Origin: Nitrospira sp. SG-bin1 | GTDB taxonomy: Bacteria > Nitrospirota > Nitrospiria > Nitrospirales > Nitrospiraceae | Reading direction: 5' to 3' | NCBI GenBank assembly: GCA_002083365.1 | Contig: LVWS01000025.1 | Location: forward strand, 20,649 to 84,648 | Length of the DNA: 64,000 nt | Part shown: piece by piece, positions 54,120 through 62,343 of the stretch | How the letters are laid out: each line of letters opens with the position of its first letter | How positions within the stretch are numbered: position 1 is the first letter of the stretch | Position numbers and translations under genes: made by a program | Notes under the pieces: model-generated | Database searches by the model: none | What the model was told of the DNA's origin: nothing | Seen by the model: the letters and a program-made list of their open reading frames with translations, nothing else

Positions 54120-55078
54120 CCGGGCCACCGCATCACACACTCCGCTTGGCTGGTATCGATATCGGCACATTGACCTGTCGGCTCCTCATCGCTGACGTAC
54201 CGCAAGGTGCTCCCCTCGAAAAACTTCGATCAGACCGGCGCATCCTCCGCTTGGGGGAGGGTGTCGATCAGACGAAACGACTGAGTCCAGCGGCAATGGA
54301 CCGAGTCATCCAGTCTTTAGGCGAATGGCGGGATATCATTAGCGATTATGGTGTCGAAGCCACTGCGGTTGTGGCGACGAGCGCGGTGCGGGACGCTGAG
54401 AATCGCGATGAATTTCTTGAACGGGTCAAACGAGAAGCCGGCTTTGAAGTGGAAATAATTACGGGCGACGAAGAAGCTCGGCGGACGCTACTCGGCATTC
54501 GCTCCGGCTTGCCGTCCGGAGTCACAGGCATCCTGGCGCTGGACATTGGCGGCGGCAGTACTGAATTCATTTTTGATCGTCCGGGACAGAAGCTGGTCGC
54601 CCGCTCGATCGATATCGGAGTGGTTCGCCTCAGTGAGCGCGTACTGCAACACGATCCTCCGACCAGTGAGGAAGTACACCAAGCAAGGAAATGGGTGATC
54701 GGAGAAACAAAAGCCGCTGTTGCTGGCATGGGTGACTATCGATCAGCCACGTTTGTCGGCACGGCCGGCACGATTACCAGTCTAGCCGCCATGGCGCAGA
54801 AGCTTCAAACCTACGAATCGACTAGAATTCACAACTATGTGCTGAGGTTGGAATCCATCCGAGATCTTGAGCGGACACTGCTCAGCAGGATGAAGATCGA
54901 GCGAGTCGGGTTGCCAGGATTGGAGAAAAACCGCGAAGAAGTCATCGCCGCCGGCGCGATCATTATTCGGACGATTATGGAGACGCTGGGGATGTTCCAG
55001 GTGCTGGTCAGCGATTTTGGATTGCGGGAAGGAGTACTGATTGATATGGCAGTGCGAGTGTCCAGAAATAACATCTGA
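54116..55078 (+). CDS. ppx: Ppx/GppA-family phosphatase (core domain)
   Basis: A 320-residue enzyme of the actin-like Ppx/GppA family that removes phosphate from polyphosphate or pppGpp. Motifs are LAGIDIGTLTCRLLIADV, ATSAVRDAENRDEFL, IITGDEEARRTLLGI, LALDIGGGSTEFIF and VGTAGTITSLAAM. It stops after the two actin-like subdomains, so the HD-like C-terminal domain of long Ppx is absent; the short form is often exopolyphosphatase. The usual Ser of the first motif (GSNS) is Thr-Leu-Thr here. It is coupled to the coiled-coil gene by ATGA. Confidence 0.9.
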   Translation: MTGPPHHTLRLAGIDIGTLTCRLLIADVPQGAPLEKLRSDRRILRLGEGVDQTKRLSPAAMDRVIQSLGEWRDIISDYGVEATAVVATSAVRDAENRDEFLERVKREAGFEVEIITGDEEARRTLLGIRSGLPSGVTGILALDIGGGSTEFIFDRPGQKLVARSIDIGVVRLSERVLQHDPPTSEEVHQARKWVIGETKAAVAGMGDYRSATFVGTAGTITSLAAMAQKLQTYESTRIHNYVLRLESIRDLERTLLSRMKIERVGLPGLEKNREEVIAAGAIIIRTIMETLGMFQVLVSDFGLREGVLIDMAVRVSRNNI

Positions 55079-55108
55079 GTCGTTGTTGATGAGCTGGAGG
55101 CAGGCCTT

Positions 55109-55682
55109 ATGAGACTTCCCAAGAATCTCTTTCACCTCGGTCTGCTAGTCGCACTGTTGCTGGCTCTCGATGGCTGCGGAAGTGATCAATACTATTTCTC
55201 CAAGCCAGGCTTCTCTCAGCAGCAATACGAACAAGACAACTATGAATGCCTACAGGCAGCCCAACAGCCCATGCTCATCACCCCCACACCTGGTATGCCG
55301 GCTGGGGGAATGGCTACGAACCAAGGATATTTATTTAGCTTGTTTTAGGGCTAAAGGCTACACCGTTCAGAGTGAAGAAGAGCGTAAGCAAGTCGTGCGT
55401 GCAGAGGAGCGTGCATATCATGAACAGCTGCAGCAGAGGGAGCATGAAAAACGGTTGCGTGAGGAGGCGACACGCAAGGAAAGGCAATCCGTATTGGTTG
55501 AAAGGCAACGGTTCGAGGCGGAAAAGTCTCGCCAAGTTCAGTCTAAGCCGAAAAGTGGGAAGCAAGTATATAGTTCGGAATATACAGAGAAAGACGTGCC
55601 GATGGTTCTAGTTCCCAATGGCGAATTTCTCTATGTATGTTCGCAAATCGGACTTCGGGGTACTCCAGACTTGTTGGCTTAA
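55109..55682 (+). pseudogene. small lipoprotein split by a frameshift
   Basis: The first frame starts with a lipoprotein signal (LLVALLLALDGC) and SDQYYFSKPGFSQQQYEQDN, then stops at 55346-55348. The second frame (stop at 55682) picks up with IYLACFRAKGYT, typical of the end of small envelope lipoproteins with the layout signal, Y-x-x-D-x-Y-E-C, C-x-x-A-K-G-Y. It then has a long charged coiled coil (EERKQVVRAEERAYHEQLQQ). The frames meet between about 55300 and 55345; one extra base in the G5 run at 55304-55308 would explain the break. Real decay or sequencing error are both possible. Confidence 0.72.
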
Positions 55683-55695
55683 GAACTGATCGAAG

Positions 55696-55724
55696 TTGTC
55701 CAATGGTGAGGAGTCTTGTACACT
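55696..55724 (+). promoter_or_regulatory. promoter of the nucleotidyltransferase pair
   Basis: TTGTCC (55696-55701) and TACACT (55719-55724) are 17 bases apart. The spacer contains GTGAGGAGTCTTG, which also occurs in the promoter at 63653-63681. The leader to 55755 is about 24 bases. Confidence 0.5.
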
Positions 55725-55754
55725 TCTTTAGTGCTCTGATCGGAACCTCCCACT

Positions 55755-55952
55755 ATGCAAGATCGTTCCAATCAGCTAGAAGACGAGAGAATTGCAGCCA
55801 ATTTACGCCGTGCCATCGAGTTGACTGAACTCGGATTAGCGCTGCGTCGGTCGGTGCTGCAACAGGATGAACCTCAGGGTGATGCCATGATAAAAGTCAT
55901 GCGCGAGATTCGGCACGCAAAAGAGCAGGCATGGCAGCAGAATCGTTCTTAG
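55755..55952 (+). CDS. small helical protein paired with a nucleotidyltransferase
   Basis: A 65-residue, helix-rich polar protein (DRSNQLEDERIAANLRRAIE, LALRRSVLQQDEP, IKVMREIRHAKEQAWQQ). It overlaps the nucleotidyltransferase gene by 22 bases. Small helical partners of this size next to such enzymes often act as antitoxins or as specificity partners. No family match is certain. Confidence 0.7.
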   Translation: MQDRSNQLEDERIAANLRRAIELTELGLALRRSVLQQDEPQGDAMIKVMREIRHAKEQAWQQNRS

Positions 55953-56464
55953 CGCAGACCCTCTCCACCCTCATCACGGACTTTAATCGACGGGGTATTC
56001 CGTACGCGCTGGCCGGAGGTTGGGCGTACAGTGCGTTGGTCGAGCCACGAGCAACGACGGATATCGATATCCTTCTGTTGATGGAACAGCCTTCCCGTGA
56101 TCGGCTGCAGTCGTTGTTTTCCTCGCTTTTTGATTCAATCATCGTCCATCCAGCCGCCATGGTCTTTCATGGTATTTCGATTTGGCGATGTGTGGGGATT
56201 TTGAAAAACCAAGAAGTCGTCATCGATCTGCTCTTGGCTGACTCCGAATACCTGCGGACAGCCCTGTCGCGTCGTCGACTGGTTTTGTTGGACGACTTAC
56301 CAGTGTCGATTCTGACTGTGGAGGACTTAATCTTACTCAAGACTCTCGCGGGTCGGCTCCAAGATCAGGCTGATCTCGAGAAAATCAGGCTTCGTCAGGA
56401 CGAACTTCACGTCAATTGGACGTATGTCAGGGAATGGAAAGCAAAGCTGGGCCTTGCCCAGTAA
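55931..56464 (+). CDS. nucleotidyltransferase (AbiEii/MNT-like)
   Basis: A 177-residue protein with the minimal nucleotidyltransferase fold: YALAGGWAYSAL carries the Gly-Gly (29-30), and EPRATTDIDILL carries the Asp44-x-Asp46 metal pair. A third acidic site may be in NQEVVIDLLLAD. A helical C-terminal part follows (LTVEDLILLKTLAGRLQDQADLEKI in parts). Proteins of this type are toxins in abortive-infection pairs, antitoxins in MNT-HEPN pairs, or antibiotic-modifying enzymes. The small upstream partner fits a two-gene toxin-antitoxin-like unit. It converges on the methyltransferase gene at 56471 with a 6-base gap. Confidence 0.82.
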   Translation: MAAESFLAQTLSTLITDFNRRGIPYALAGGWAYSALVEPRATTDIDILLLMEQPSRDRLQSLFSSLFDSIIVHPAAMVFHGISIWRCVGILKNQEVVIDLLLADSEYLRTALSRRRLVLLDDLPVSILTVEDLILLKTLAGRLQDQADLEKIRLRQDELHVNWTYVREWKAKLGLAQ

Positions 56465-56470
56465 CTTGCC

Positions 56471-57961
56471 CTACTTCTGTGAATACCACCGATAGCCCTT
56501 GTTTTCCGTGAATTGCGCTTTCGGCGCGCCGCCGGGCTTTTCGAGTAACAGCACTTTGAAGTCCTGGAGGCCGAACCAGGCGGGATCACCAAGATCATGA
56601 TAGTGGAGGCCCTGAAGCTTGGGAAGCATATCACCTAACGCCTGTTCCAATTCTTTCTCTGTATAGGCTCGCACCGCAAAGGGTTGGTTGATGGCCTGAC
56701 AGAATCTTTGAATGGTGTAGGTGGCACCGGTGCAGAGCACCTTCATGTCCGGCTTCAGTCCGAAGAACTGTGGCAGAGAAAGATATCGTTCCTGAAATCC
56801 GAGCCAGCGCACCGCCTGCCGCAGGTGGCTGTATTGCACTTCGTATTCCGTATGCCCCGGCAGCTTCACGGGGGCCGGCCATCCGGTCTCAATGCCGAAT
56901 TCGGTGAGAAACACTCGGCCGCCCGGCTTGAGCACTCGCCACAGCTCGGCGACGAAGCGAATCGGTCCTAAGTTAAAGATCACCGATGCAGGCGGGTCGC
57001 TTTCGATCGGGAAGCGAAGCCGTCTGATCCAGCCCAGTGCTTCTTGGTGTTGCGCGGTTTCTCCGACCCCGGATGCGAGTTCGTTCTTGCTTAGCTGCAC
57101 TGGGGTCATATCGGCCATGTTTTCGTTGTCGATGACGAGATCGATGGACTGATCGGCAAAGGGGAGCGATTCGGCATTGGCCCGGGTGCCCGAGGCGTTC
57201 CATCCACCGGCCTTGGCTCGAGAGACTTGAAGGTTGAGGAACGGTTGCGTGATGTCCAGCGACAGGTAGGTAATGCCCTGCCGTTCGAAAGGCAAGAGGT
57301 CCTTCCCCAGTTCCTGTGCGACGTAACCAAGACCGCCGCCGATTTCGAGGAGGGTCTTGGGCTTGGGATTGAACCAGCCGAGTCGGCGTAGTTGCCGCAT
57401 GAGGAGCCGCCCGTAGGTCAAGCCGTTCAGGGCGTCGCTTGGTTCACGGAAGAGATGTGAGACGGTAGTTTCGATGATATCGAAATGGCTGTCATCACCG
57501 TGGCATTTGGCCAGCTCATGATGATGGAACTCCTCCAAGTGTGCCTCCCCCTCAAAGCCGTCTTGGCCGGACCAGCCTTCGCGGACTTGTTGTAGAAGGG
57601 TGTCCCACTTGGCTTTGTGTCGATGGCCGCCCGGTGCTTCAGTTCCGTAGTAGCAAAGGGAATAGTTTGGCGTGGCCCATCGTTCAAGGTGCCAGGACCC
57701 CGGTTGACCGTCGGGCCCGCAGATCTTCGTCCCATATTGTTCCACGAGCATCCCGACTGTCGTATGCCCGTTCATGGCTTTGAGCATGTCGAGGCCGGTG
57801 CGGTTCATCCGGATGAGCGGCAGGTTGTCATCAAGCGGAGCAAACCACCATTCGTCCGGGTGATGGTGATAAGCGACGAGGTCGGGCATGTGCCAGGCCA
57901 GGAGGTTGAGGGTCTCTCCAGTCAAGCTCCAGGGAGGATGGACAGCGGCAGTGGGTTTCAT
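56471..57961 (-). CDS. methyltransferase with N-terminal PqqD-like domain
   Basis: A 496-residue protein. Residues about 36-85 resemble PqqD: EWWFAPLDDNLPLIRMNRTG and DMLKAMNGHTTVGMLVEQYG. PqqD-like domains recognise precursor peptides of ribosomally made natural products. Residues 200-400 are a class I SAM methyltransferase: TLLEIGGGLGYVAQELG (motif I, 205-213), SLPFADQSIDLVIDNENMAD and LKPGGRVFLTEFGIETG. The last 90 residues are a separate C-terminal domain. No precursor peptide or radical-SAM gene is visible beside it. It could modify a peptide, a lipid or a small molecule. Confidence 0.75.
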   Translation of the reverse strand: MKPTAAVHPPWSLTGETLNLLAWHMPDLVAYHHHPDEWWFAPLDDNLPLIRMNRTGLDMLKAMNGHTTVGMLVEQYGTKICGPDGQPGSWHLERWATPNYSLCYYGTEAPGGHRHKAKWDTLLQQVREGWSGQDGFEGEAHLEEFHHHELAKCHGDDSHFDIIETTVSHLFREPSDALNGLTYGRLLMRQLRRLGWFNPKPKTLLEIGGGLGYVAQELGKDLLPFERQGITYLSLDITQPFLNLQVSRAKAGGWNASGTRANAESLPFADQSIDLVIDNENMADMTPVQLSKNELASGVGETAQHQEALGWIRRLRFPIESDPPASVIFNLGPIRFVAELWRVLKPGGRVFLTEFGIETGWPAPVKLPGHTEYEVQYSHLRQAVRWLGFQERYLSLPQFFGLKPDMKVLCTGATYTIQRFCQAINQPFAVRAYTEKELEQALGDMLPKLQGLHYHDLGDPAWFGLQDFKVLLLEKPGGAPKAQFTENKGYRWYSQK

Positions 57962-58035
57962 GACGAGTATTGCTGGGTGGCGAGCTTCAGCAGCCTACAG
58001 GAGCGATCACCGATCACGCAAGATGATGAGCGCAT

Positions 58036-58410
58036 CTATAACTGAGGGGATGTTGAGGGATCGTCCGTCACGACCAGTTGACCGCGCATGATGGGATGGA
58101 TACCGCAGTGATAGGGGTATCGACCCGCCGGCAAGCCTGGCAAGACAAAGTGTCCCCCCGGTGCGACCGTCCCTGAATCGAACAGGCATGGTCGTTCTTC
58201 CTTTAGGCAGTCGTTGTGCGTGACGGTATGATGAGTGGGGGTCGGATTATCCCAGCGAATGGGCGTGCCGCTCACCACGGTTGCGGTGGCAGGGACATAA
58301 TAGGGTGAACCATTCTCCATGAGAATCTGCGTAGCCGGGGTGAGGTCCAGGGTTGGCCCCCCCGCGGCGGCTCCGATCCCTAGGGTAATGGTCAGAATGC
58401 GTAGGCGCAT
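58036..58410 (-). CDS. plastocyanin-like cupredoxin
   Basis: A 124-residue exported blue-copper protein. The short signal is RILTITLGIGAAAGG. Copper ligands fit His61 (THHTVTH), Cys102, His105 and Met108 in YHCGIHPIMRG. The loop NPTPTHHTVTHNDC and the strand GGHFVLPGLPAGRYPY are typical. It should carry single electrons in the periplasm, which fits a nitrite oxidiser with many redox proteins. Start 58410 is preferred; a GTG one codon upstream is possible. It lies 74 bases upstream of the PqqD-methyltransferase gene on the same strand. Confidence 0.88.
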   Translation of the reverse strand: MRLRILTITLGIGAAAGGPTLDLTPATQILMENGSPYYVPATATVVSGTPIRWDNPTPTHHTVTHNDCLKEERPCLFDSGTVAPGGHFVLPGLPAGRYPYHCGIHPIMRGQLVVTDDPSTSPQL

Positions 58411-58720
58411 CACGTCGTCAGTTCTCCATAATCGGACGGGCTGTTCATAAGAGCCTGGAATGAAGCAGAGGATTCAAGCCCCGTTCTCCTGGCGGTCCTC
58501 ATCATAGCATGGGATGGAGCCGGACCGCTTAGGCACGCCTGTCATCCGTTCCCCGCATATTGCGCCCATCATTCGGAGGCGAACTTGTTCCTGTTGAATC
58601 CTAAGCACGGATGAGCGAGCCCATTGAAAGGAGTCAGGAATTGGGGTGGTTGCAAGAGGCTGTTCGTTCATGCTAGATGGAGGCCGTTGCGCCGCGCTGA
58701 AACGAAGAGGAGGAATCGGA
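58411..58720. other. divergent gene-free stretch with a promoter for the basic/acidic protein
   Basis: These 310 bases separate the cupredoxin (minus) and the basic/acidic protein (plus). For the plus gene TTGCAA (58650-58655) and TAGATG (58674-58679) are 18 bases apart, with an extended -10 (TGC). No clear promoter for the cupredoxin was found. Confidence 0.4.
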
Positions 58721-59200
58721 ATGGCGAATAAGAAGAAAAAAACCGTAGCAAAAAAATCGTCACGGACGAAAAAGGCTACACCGTCGCCGAAGAAAAAGGC
58801 GGCAAAAAAAACAGCGGCTAAAAAAACAGTGAAAAAACGTACCGCTGTCAAGGCGTCCAAACCGGCCTCAAAGAAAAAGATCACCAAGAAAGCGGCCGGC
58901 AAGTCCATCAAGAAAGCCCCGCCCAAAGCCAATCTACCGGGCGTGGCGGCCAAAAAAGCCGTGGCAGAAGAAGGCGAAGCCCCACGCAAGTCCGTCGCGG
59001 TAAAACCCGCCATGCCGATGGAACCGGATGATGCCGATCTCGATGAAGATGAGATGGCCAGCGACGAACTCGAGATGGAAGGCGAAATCGAGGATGATGA
59101 CGACGTTCAAGAAGAGTTGGATCTCGACGCCGACGATGACGGAGACGAGCTTATCGACAAATCCAACGACTTGTTGGACGACGATTACCGACACAACTGA
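58721..59200 (+). CDS. two-part basic/acidic low-complexity protein
   Basis: A 159-residue protein of very unusual composition. Residues 1-85 are almost only Lys, Ala, Thr, Ser and Pro (repeats like KKAAKKTAAKKTVKK), resembling histone H1 tails. Residues 98-155 are almost only Asp, Glu and small residues (DDADLDEDEMASDELEMEGE, DADDDGDELIDK). Such a protein could bind DNA or RNA through its basic half and a protein through its acidic half, similar in spirit to histone-like HctA-type proteins or the RNA polymerase delta tail. Start 58721 has a strong ribosome site (GAGGAGGAA). No folded domain is seen. Confidence 0.8.
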   Translation: MANKKKKTVAKKSSRTKKATPSPKKKAAKKTAAKKTVKKRTAVKASKPASKKKITKKAAGKSIKKAPPKANLPGVAAKKAVAEEGEAPRKSVAVKPAMPMEPDDADLDEDEMASDELEMEGEIEDDDDVQEELDLDADDDGDELIDKSNDLLDDDYRHN

Positions 59201-59442
59201 AAGCCCGGTCATTTTCCGTTTGCCCTGCGCGGTTCCGGCAGATCCTCTTCGATGGAGCAGCTCGTCATAAGAGTGACGGCCGCGAGTGCTGGGTACTCCG
59301 CTGTGCTTCCACTGGTCGCTGCTGGGATGCGGTGAATTCCAGCAGCGGTATCTTGTTGCTTCGCGAGCATTCCGTCGATCTCTCCTGCGTCAGCACGGGT
59401 TGAATCTTGTTCCACCTCGGCTTCTTTCACGCGCAGATTCCT

Positions 59443-60531
59443 ATGAGAAAGGTCATGCGGATTCGTTCGTATGTGGCTTTGGGGTTTGCCTGCGCCATCG
59501 TCATGAATTCGCCTCAAACTGATGCTGCGTGCGTCGCCGAAGCATCCCCGTCCGGAACGGATGCCGGTCTTGTGATCCATCTTCCGCCCAGTTGCACCCT
59601 GGCTGAGCGAGAAACCCATGCAGTGCGTGCCGAAACCATCATGGCTGCGATCGCTGATGGGCGTCCCGTGGATCTTCTTGGCGTGATCGTGCGCGGGGAC
59701 TTGCTCCTCGATCGCCTGGCAGTGCACACGGCGCCGCGTTCGTCGGTGCCGACACCGGAAACATCGGGCCAAGCGGATCGTGGTGATGACAAAGGGCAGC
59801 GACGGGTTCGCGAAGCGCTGAGCCTGCGAGAATCCGTGGTGTTGGGGGCAGTACGTCATCGGTCAGTGGACAGCACGATTCGATTTGAGGGGCCTGTGGA
59901 TTTTGTCCGGTCCCATTTCAAGCAAGGTGTGGATCTCTCCCGGTCGGTGTTCGACGAACCGTTGGACCTTTCCGGAGCCACATTTGACAAAGAAGCTTAT
60001 TTTGTCCAGGGGGAGTTCACCAAGCAGCTGGATTGTCGTGATGCCAAGTTTGGCCCCAGTACCAGGTTGCATCGGTCCGTGTTTCATGGTCCGGTGAACT
60101 GTACCGGCGCGCTGTTCGACGGCATGGCGGAATTTCTTGAAGTGACGTTTGAGCGGCCGGCTGCGTTTGAGCGGTCGAGGTTCGGCATGGGAGCTGGGTT
60201 TTCGGGGAGTCGTTTCAGAAGTCGGATCAGCTTTAGTGAAGCGATCTTCAGTCGCGAGACGTTCTTCGCCTTTACGGTCTTTGAAGATGAAGCGATCTTT
60301 GCTGGTGCTCAATTTCTAGGGTCGGCAGATTTTTCTAACAGTGAGTTCAGGCGACCAGACGATCTTGCGAAGGCACGTTTCGATCAACCTCCGTCGCTCG
60401 CCCAAGCAAAGCGGATCGAATCAGCGCAATCCGTGAATCTGCTGCAAGTCAGTCATGGACAGTATGCTTTCACGTTGGCGTTGCTGGTGATGGCTGCCTT
60501 GCTCGTGGCCTATGCCATCAAGCTCAAATGA
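59443..60531 (+). CDS. exported pentapeptide-repeat-like protein with C-terminal membrane anchor
   Basis: A 362-residue protein. The start at 59443 is followed by a signal-like stretch (SYVALGFACAIVMNSPQTDA). After a variable region with low-complexity residues (about 105-130) a run of about 10 units of A-x-F-type beta-helix repeats appears: FVRSHFKQGVDLSRSVFDEP, LSGATFDKEAYFVQGEFTKQ, RDAKFGPSTRLHRSVFHGPV, TGALFDGMAEFLEVTFERPA, SRFGMGAGFSGSRFRSR. A C-terminal membrane helix (YAFTLALLVMAALLVAYAI) ends the chain. This suggests an anchored right-handed beta-helix, outside or inside the membrane. Function unknown. Confidence 0.78.
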   Translation: MRKVMRIRSYVALGFACAIVMNSPQTDAACVAEASPSGTDAGLVIHLPPSCTLAERETHAVRAETIMAAIADGRPVDLLGVIVRGDLLLDRLAVHTAPRSSVPTPETSGQADRGDDKGQRRVREALSLRESVVLGAVRHRSVDSTIRFEGPVDFVRSHFKQGVDLSRSVFDEPLDLSGATFDKEAYFVQGEFTKQLDCRDAKFGPSTRLHRSVFHGPVNCTGALFDGMAEFLEVTFERPAAFERSRFGMGAGFSGSRFRSRISFSEAIFSRETFFAFTVFEDEAIFAGAQFLGSADFSNSEFRRPDDLAKARFDQPPSLAQAKRIESAQSVNLLQVSHGQYAFTLALLVMAALLVAYAIKLK

Positions 60532-60565
60532 AAAGCGCGTTTATCCACAATATATAGAATCAGGC

Positions 60566-60594
60566 TTGCCCGTTACCCCATAAGTTGATATAAA
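60566..60594 (+). promoter_or_regulatory. promoter of scpAB, leaderless type
   Basis: TTGCCC (60566-60571) and TATAAA (60589-60594) are 17 bases apart. The GTG start at 60602 is 7 bases past the -10 box, so transcription should begin at or beside the start codon. Confidence 0.52.
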
Positions 60595-60601
60595 CGACGG
60601 C

Positions 60602-61408
60602 GTGGAATCTCATTCCGAAGACTTCGAGCAAACAGAACTCCCGTACCAGGTTCGCATCGAAAATTTCGAGGGACCGCTGGACCTGTTACTGCATCTCATC
60701 AAGAAGAATGAGATCAATATCTACGATATTCCCATCGCCATGATTGCCCAGCAATATCTTGGATACCTGGAGGCCATGGAGGAACTTAACCTCAACGTGG
60801 CGGGGGATTTTTTGGTCATGGCGGCGACGCTCTTGCAGATCAAATCTAAAATGTTGCTGCCTGCGGATGCGGCGACCGACGACGAGGAGGACGGGCCAGA
60901 TCCACGTGAGGAACTCGTTCGACGGTTGCTGGAATATAAAGCGTTCAAGGAGGCGGCGCGTCAGCTAGATGACCAAGAGAAGATGTGGCGAGAAACGTTT
61001 TGGCGGGAACAAGCGCGTTCCGTCGAAAAGGCCGAGGAGGATCTTCCGCTAGAGAACGTCTCGTTGTTTGATCTCGTTGATGCACTCAAGGAAGTGCTCG
61101 ATCGGAACCCGGGGAGCAGGCTTATCGAGATCGTTCCCGACAATCTCACCGTTCGTGAGCGGATGAACCTCATCCTGGAAACGCTCGAAGGCAAAGATTC
61201 CGTCTCGTTTACGGCGCTGTTCGAGGGATCGAGTCAGCGAGTCGTGATCGTCGTGACGTTTTTGGCGTTGCTTGAACTGATGCGGTTGCGGGTCGCCAGG
61301 GTGTTCCAAGCGGAAACCTTCGGGCCGATTTTAGTTTCACGGATGTTCTCATTGGTGCCGGATCCAGCGGAGCTTGACGATGTCGATGTTGAATGGAGGG
61401 GAGCATGA
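60602..61408 (+). CDS. scpA: chromosome segregation and condensation protein ScpA
   Basis: A 268-residue kleisin of the bacterial SMC complex, which folds and separates chromosomes. Motifs are YQVRIENFEGPLDLLLHLIKK at the N-terminus (seen in parts), LNLNVAGDFLVMAATLLQIKSKMLLP (in parts) and, near the C-terminus, VVIVVTFLALLELMRLRVARVFQ for the winged helix that binds the SMC head. The GTG start follows a leaderless-type promoter. The stop overlaps scpB (ATGA). Confidence 0.96.
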   Translation: MESHSEDFEQTELPYQVRIENFEGPLDLLLHLIKKNEINIYDIPIAMIAQQYLGYLEAMEELNLNVAGDFLVMAATLLQIKSKMLLPADAATDDEEDGPDPREELVRRLLEYKAFKEAARQLDDQEKMWRETFWREQARSVEKAEEDLPLENVSLFDLVDALKEVLDRNPGSRLIEIVPDNLTVRERMNLILETLEGKDSVSFTALFEGSSQRVVIVVTFLALLELMRLRVARVFQAETFGPILVSRMFSLVPDPAELDDVDVEWRGA

Positions 61409-62202
61409 CGCCACTGACGGCCGATGTGGTTCATGATGTGCCGGAAGCCGACGTGATGAAGATGGAAGAGGCGAATGGGTTGCACCGTGACCAGAGCTTC
61501 GATGAGAATCAGGTGCAAGGCCAGGGCGAACTTCAGGCGATTCTGGAAGCACTGCTCTTCGTATCTTCCGAACCGTTGCCCCTGTCGCGTCTTGTGGCGG
61601 TGATGGGCAACGTCCCGAAAGGTGAAGTGGAAGAGGCGCTGCGAAAGATCGGTCACGCGCTCGAGCAAGAAGGGCGTGGGGTGCGTCTGGCCGTCGTTGC
61701 GGGTGGGTATCGTCTCGTCACGAAGACGGACTATGCGCCTTGGATCAAACGGCTGGACAAGGCCAAGACGGCGGCGAAGCTGTCCAGGTCCGCCTTAGAG
61801 TCGCTGGCGATCATTGCCTACAAGCAACCGCTGGTACGGGCGGAAATCGAGGAAATCCGCGGGGTGGAAACCTCCGGCGTCTTACGGACGCTCTTGGAGC
61901 GAAAACTGGTGCGGATGGTCGGTCGCAAAGAGGTGCCTGGGCGTCCCATCATGTACGGAACGACGAAATTCTTTCTCGAACATTTCGGTTTGAGCGATCT
62001 TTCGCAGCTTCCTCCACTTCGAGAGTTCAAGGAACTGGGTGAAGCGGAACAGGCACTCCTTCCGATGGATGGTAAAGATGTTTCATCCACGGAGGCATCG
62101 GTCGAGACGCTCGAGATGAGCGAAGAATCGTCGATAAACGGTGAGCTGCAAACGTCTGTTCCGCTCAATGACATATTGGACCCTCTCCCTACCGTTCAGT
62201 AG
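61405..62202 (+). CDS. scpB: chromosome segregation and condensation protein ScpB
   Basis: A 265-residue protein with two winged helices that binds ScpA. Clear blocks are AILEALLFVSSEPLPLSRLV, RLVTKTDYAPWIKRL, SRSALESLAIIAYKQPLVRA (motif SALETLAIIAYRQP), EIEEIRGVETSGVLRTLLER and VGRKEVPGRPIMYGTTKFFL. The N-terminal 40 and the C-terminal 60 residues are acidic extensions beyond the usual core. It is translationally coupled to scpA. Confidence 0.96.
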   Translation: MTPLTADVVHDVPEADVMKMEEANGLHRDQSFDENQVQGQGELQAILEALLFVSSEPLPLSRLVAVMGNVPKGEVEEALRKIGHALEQEGRGVRLAVVAGGYRLVTKTDYAPWIKRLDKAKTAAKLSRSALESLAIIAYKQPLVRAEIEEIRGVETSGVLRTLLERKLVRMVGRKEVPGRPIMYGTTKFFLEHFGLSDLSQLPPLREFKELGEAEQALLPMDGKDVSSTEASVETLEMSEESSINGELQTSVPLNDILDPLPTVQ

Positions 62203-62343
62203 CCAGCGCAGAGTTTTCCGGAATATCTCAGGTTGTTTGATCGGGGCTGTTGACTATGACGGCAAGGCGGAGAGGAGACCCGTCTTCGGCCTCCACGCCT
62301 CAGCTTGAGACGGCACCGCTTTCCTGTCAGATTGCCGAGACAG

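Noticed and set aside
59209..59859. A 216-codon frame on the minus strand opposite the pentapeptide-like gene.
   Set aside because: Its sequence is basic and of low quality, and the plus-strand gene has signal, repeats and membrane anchor.
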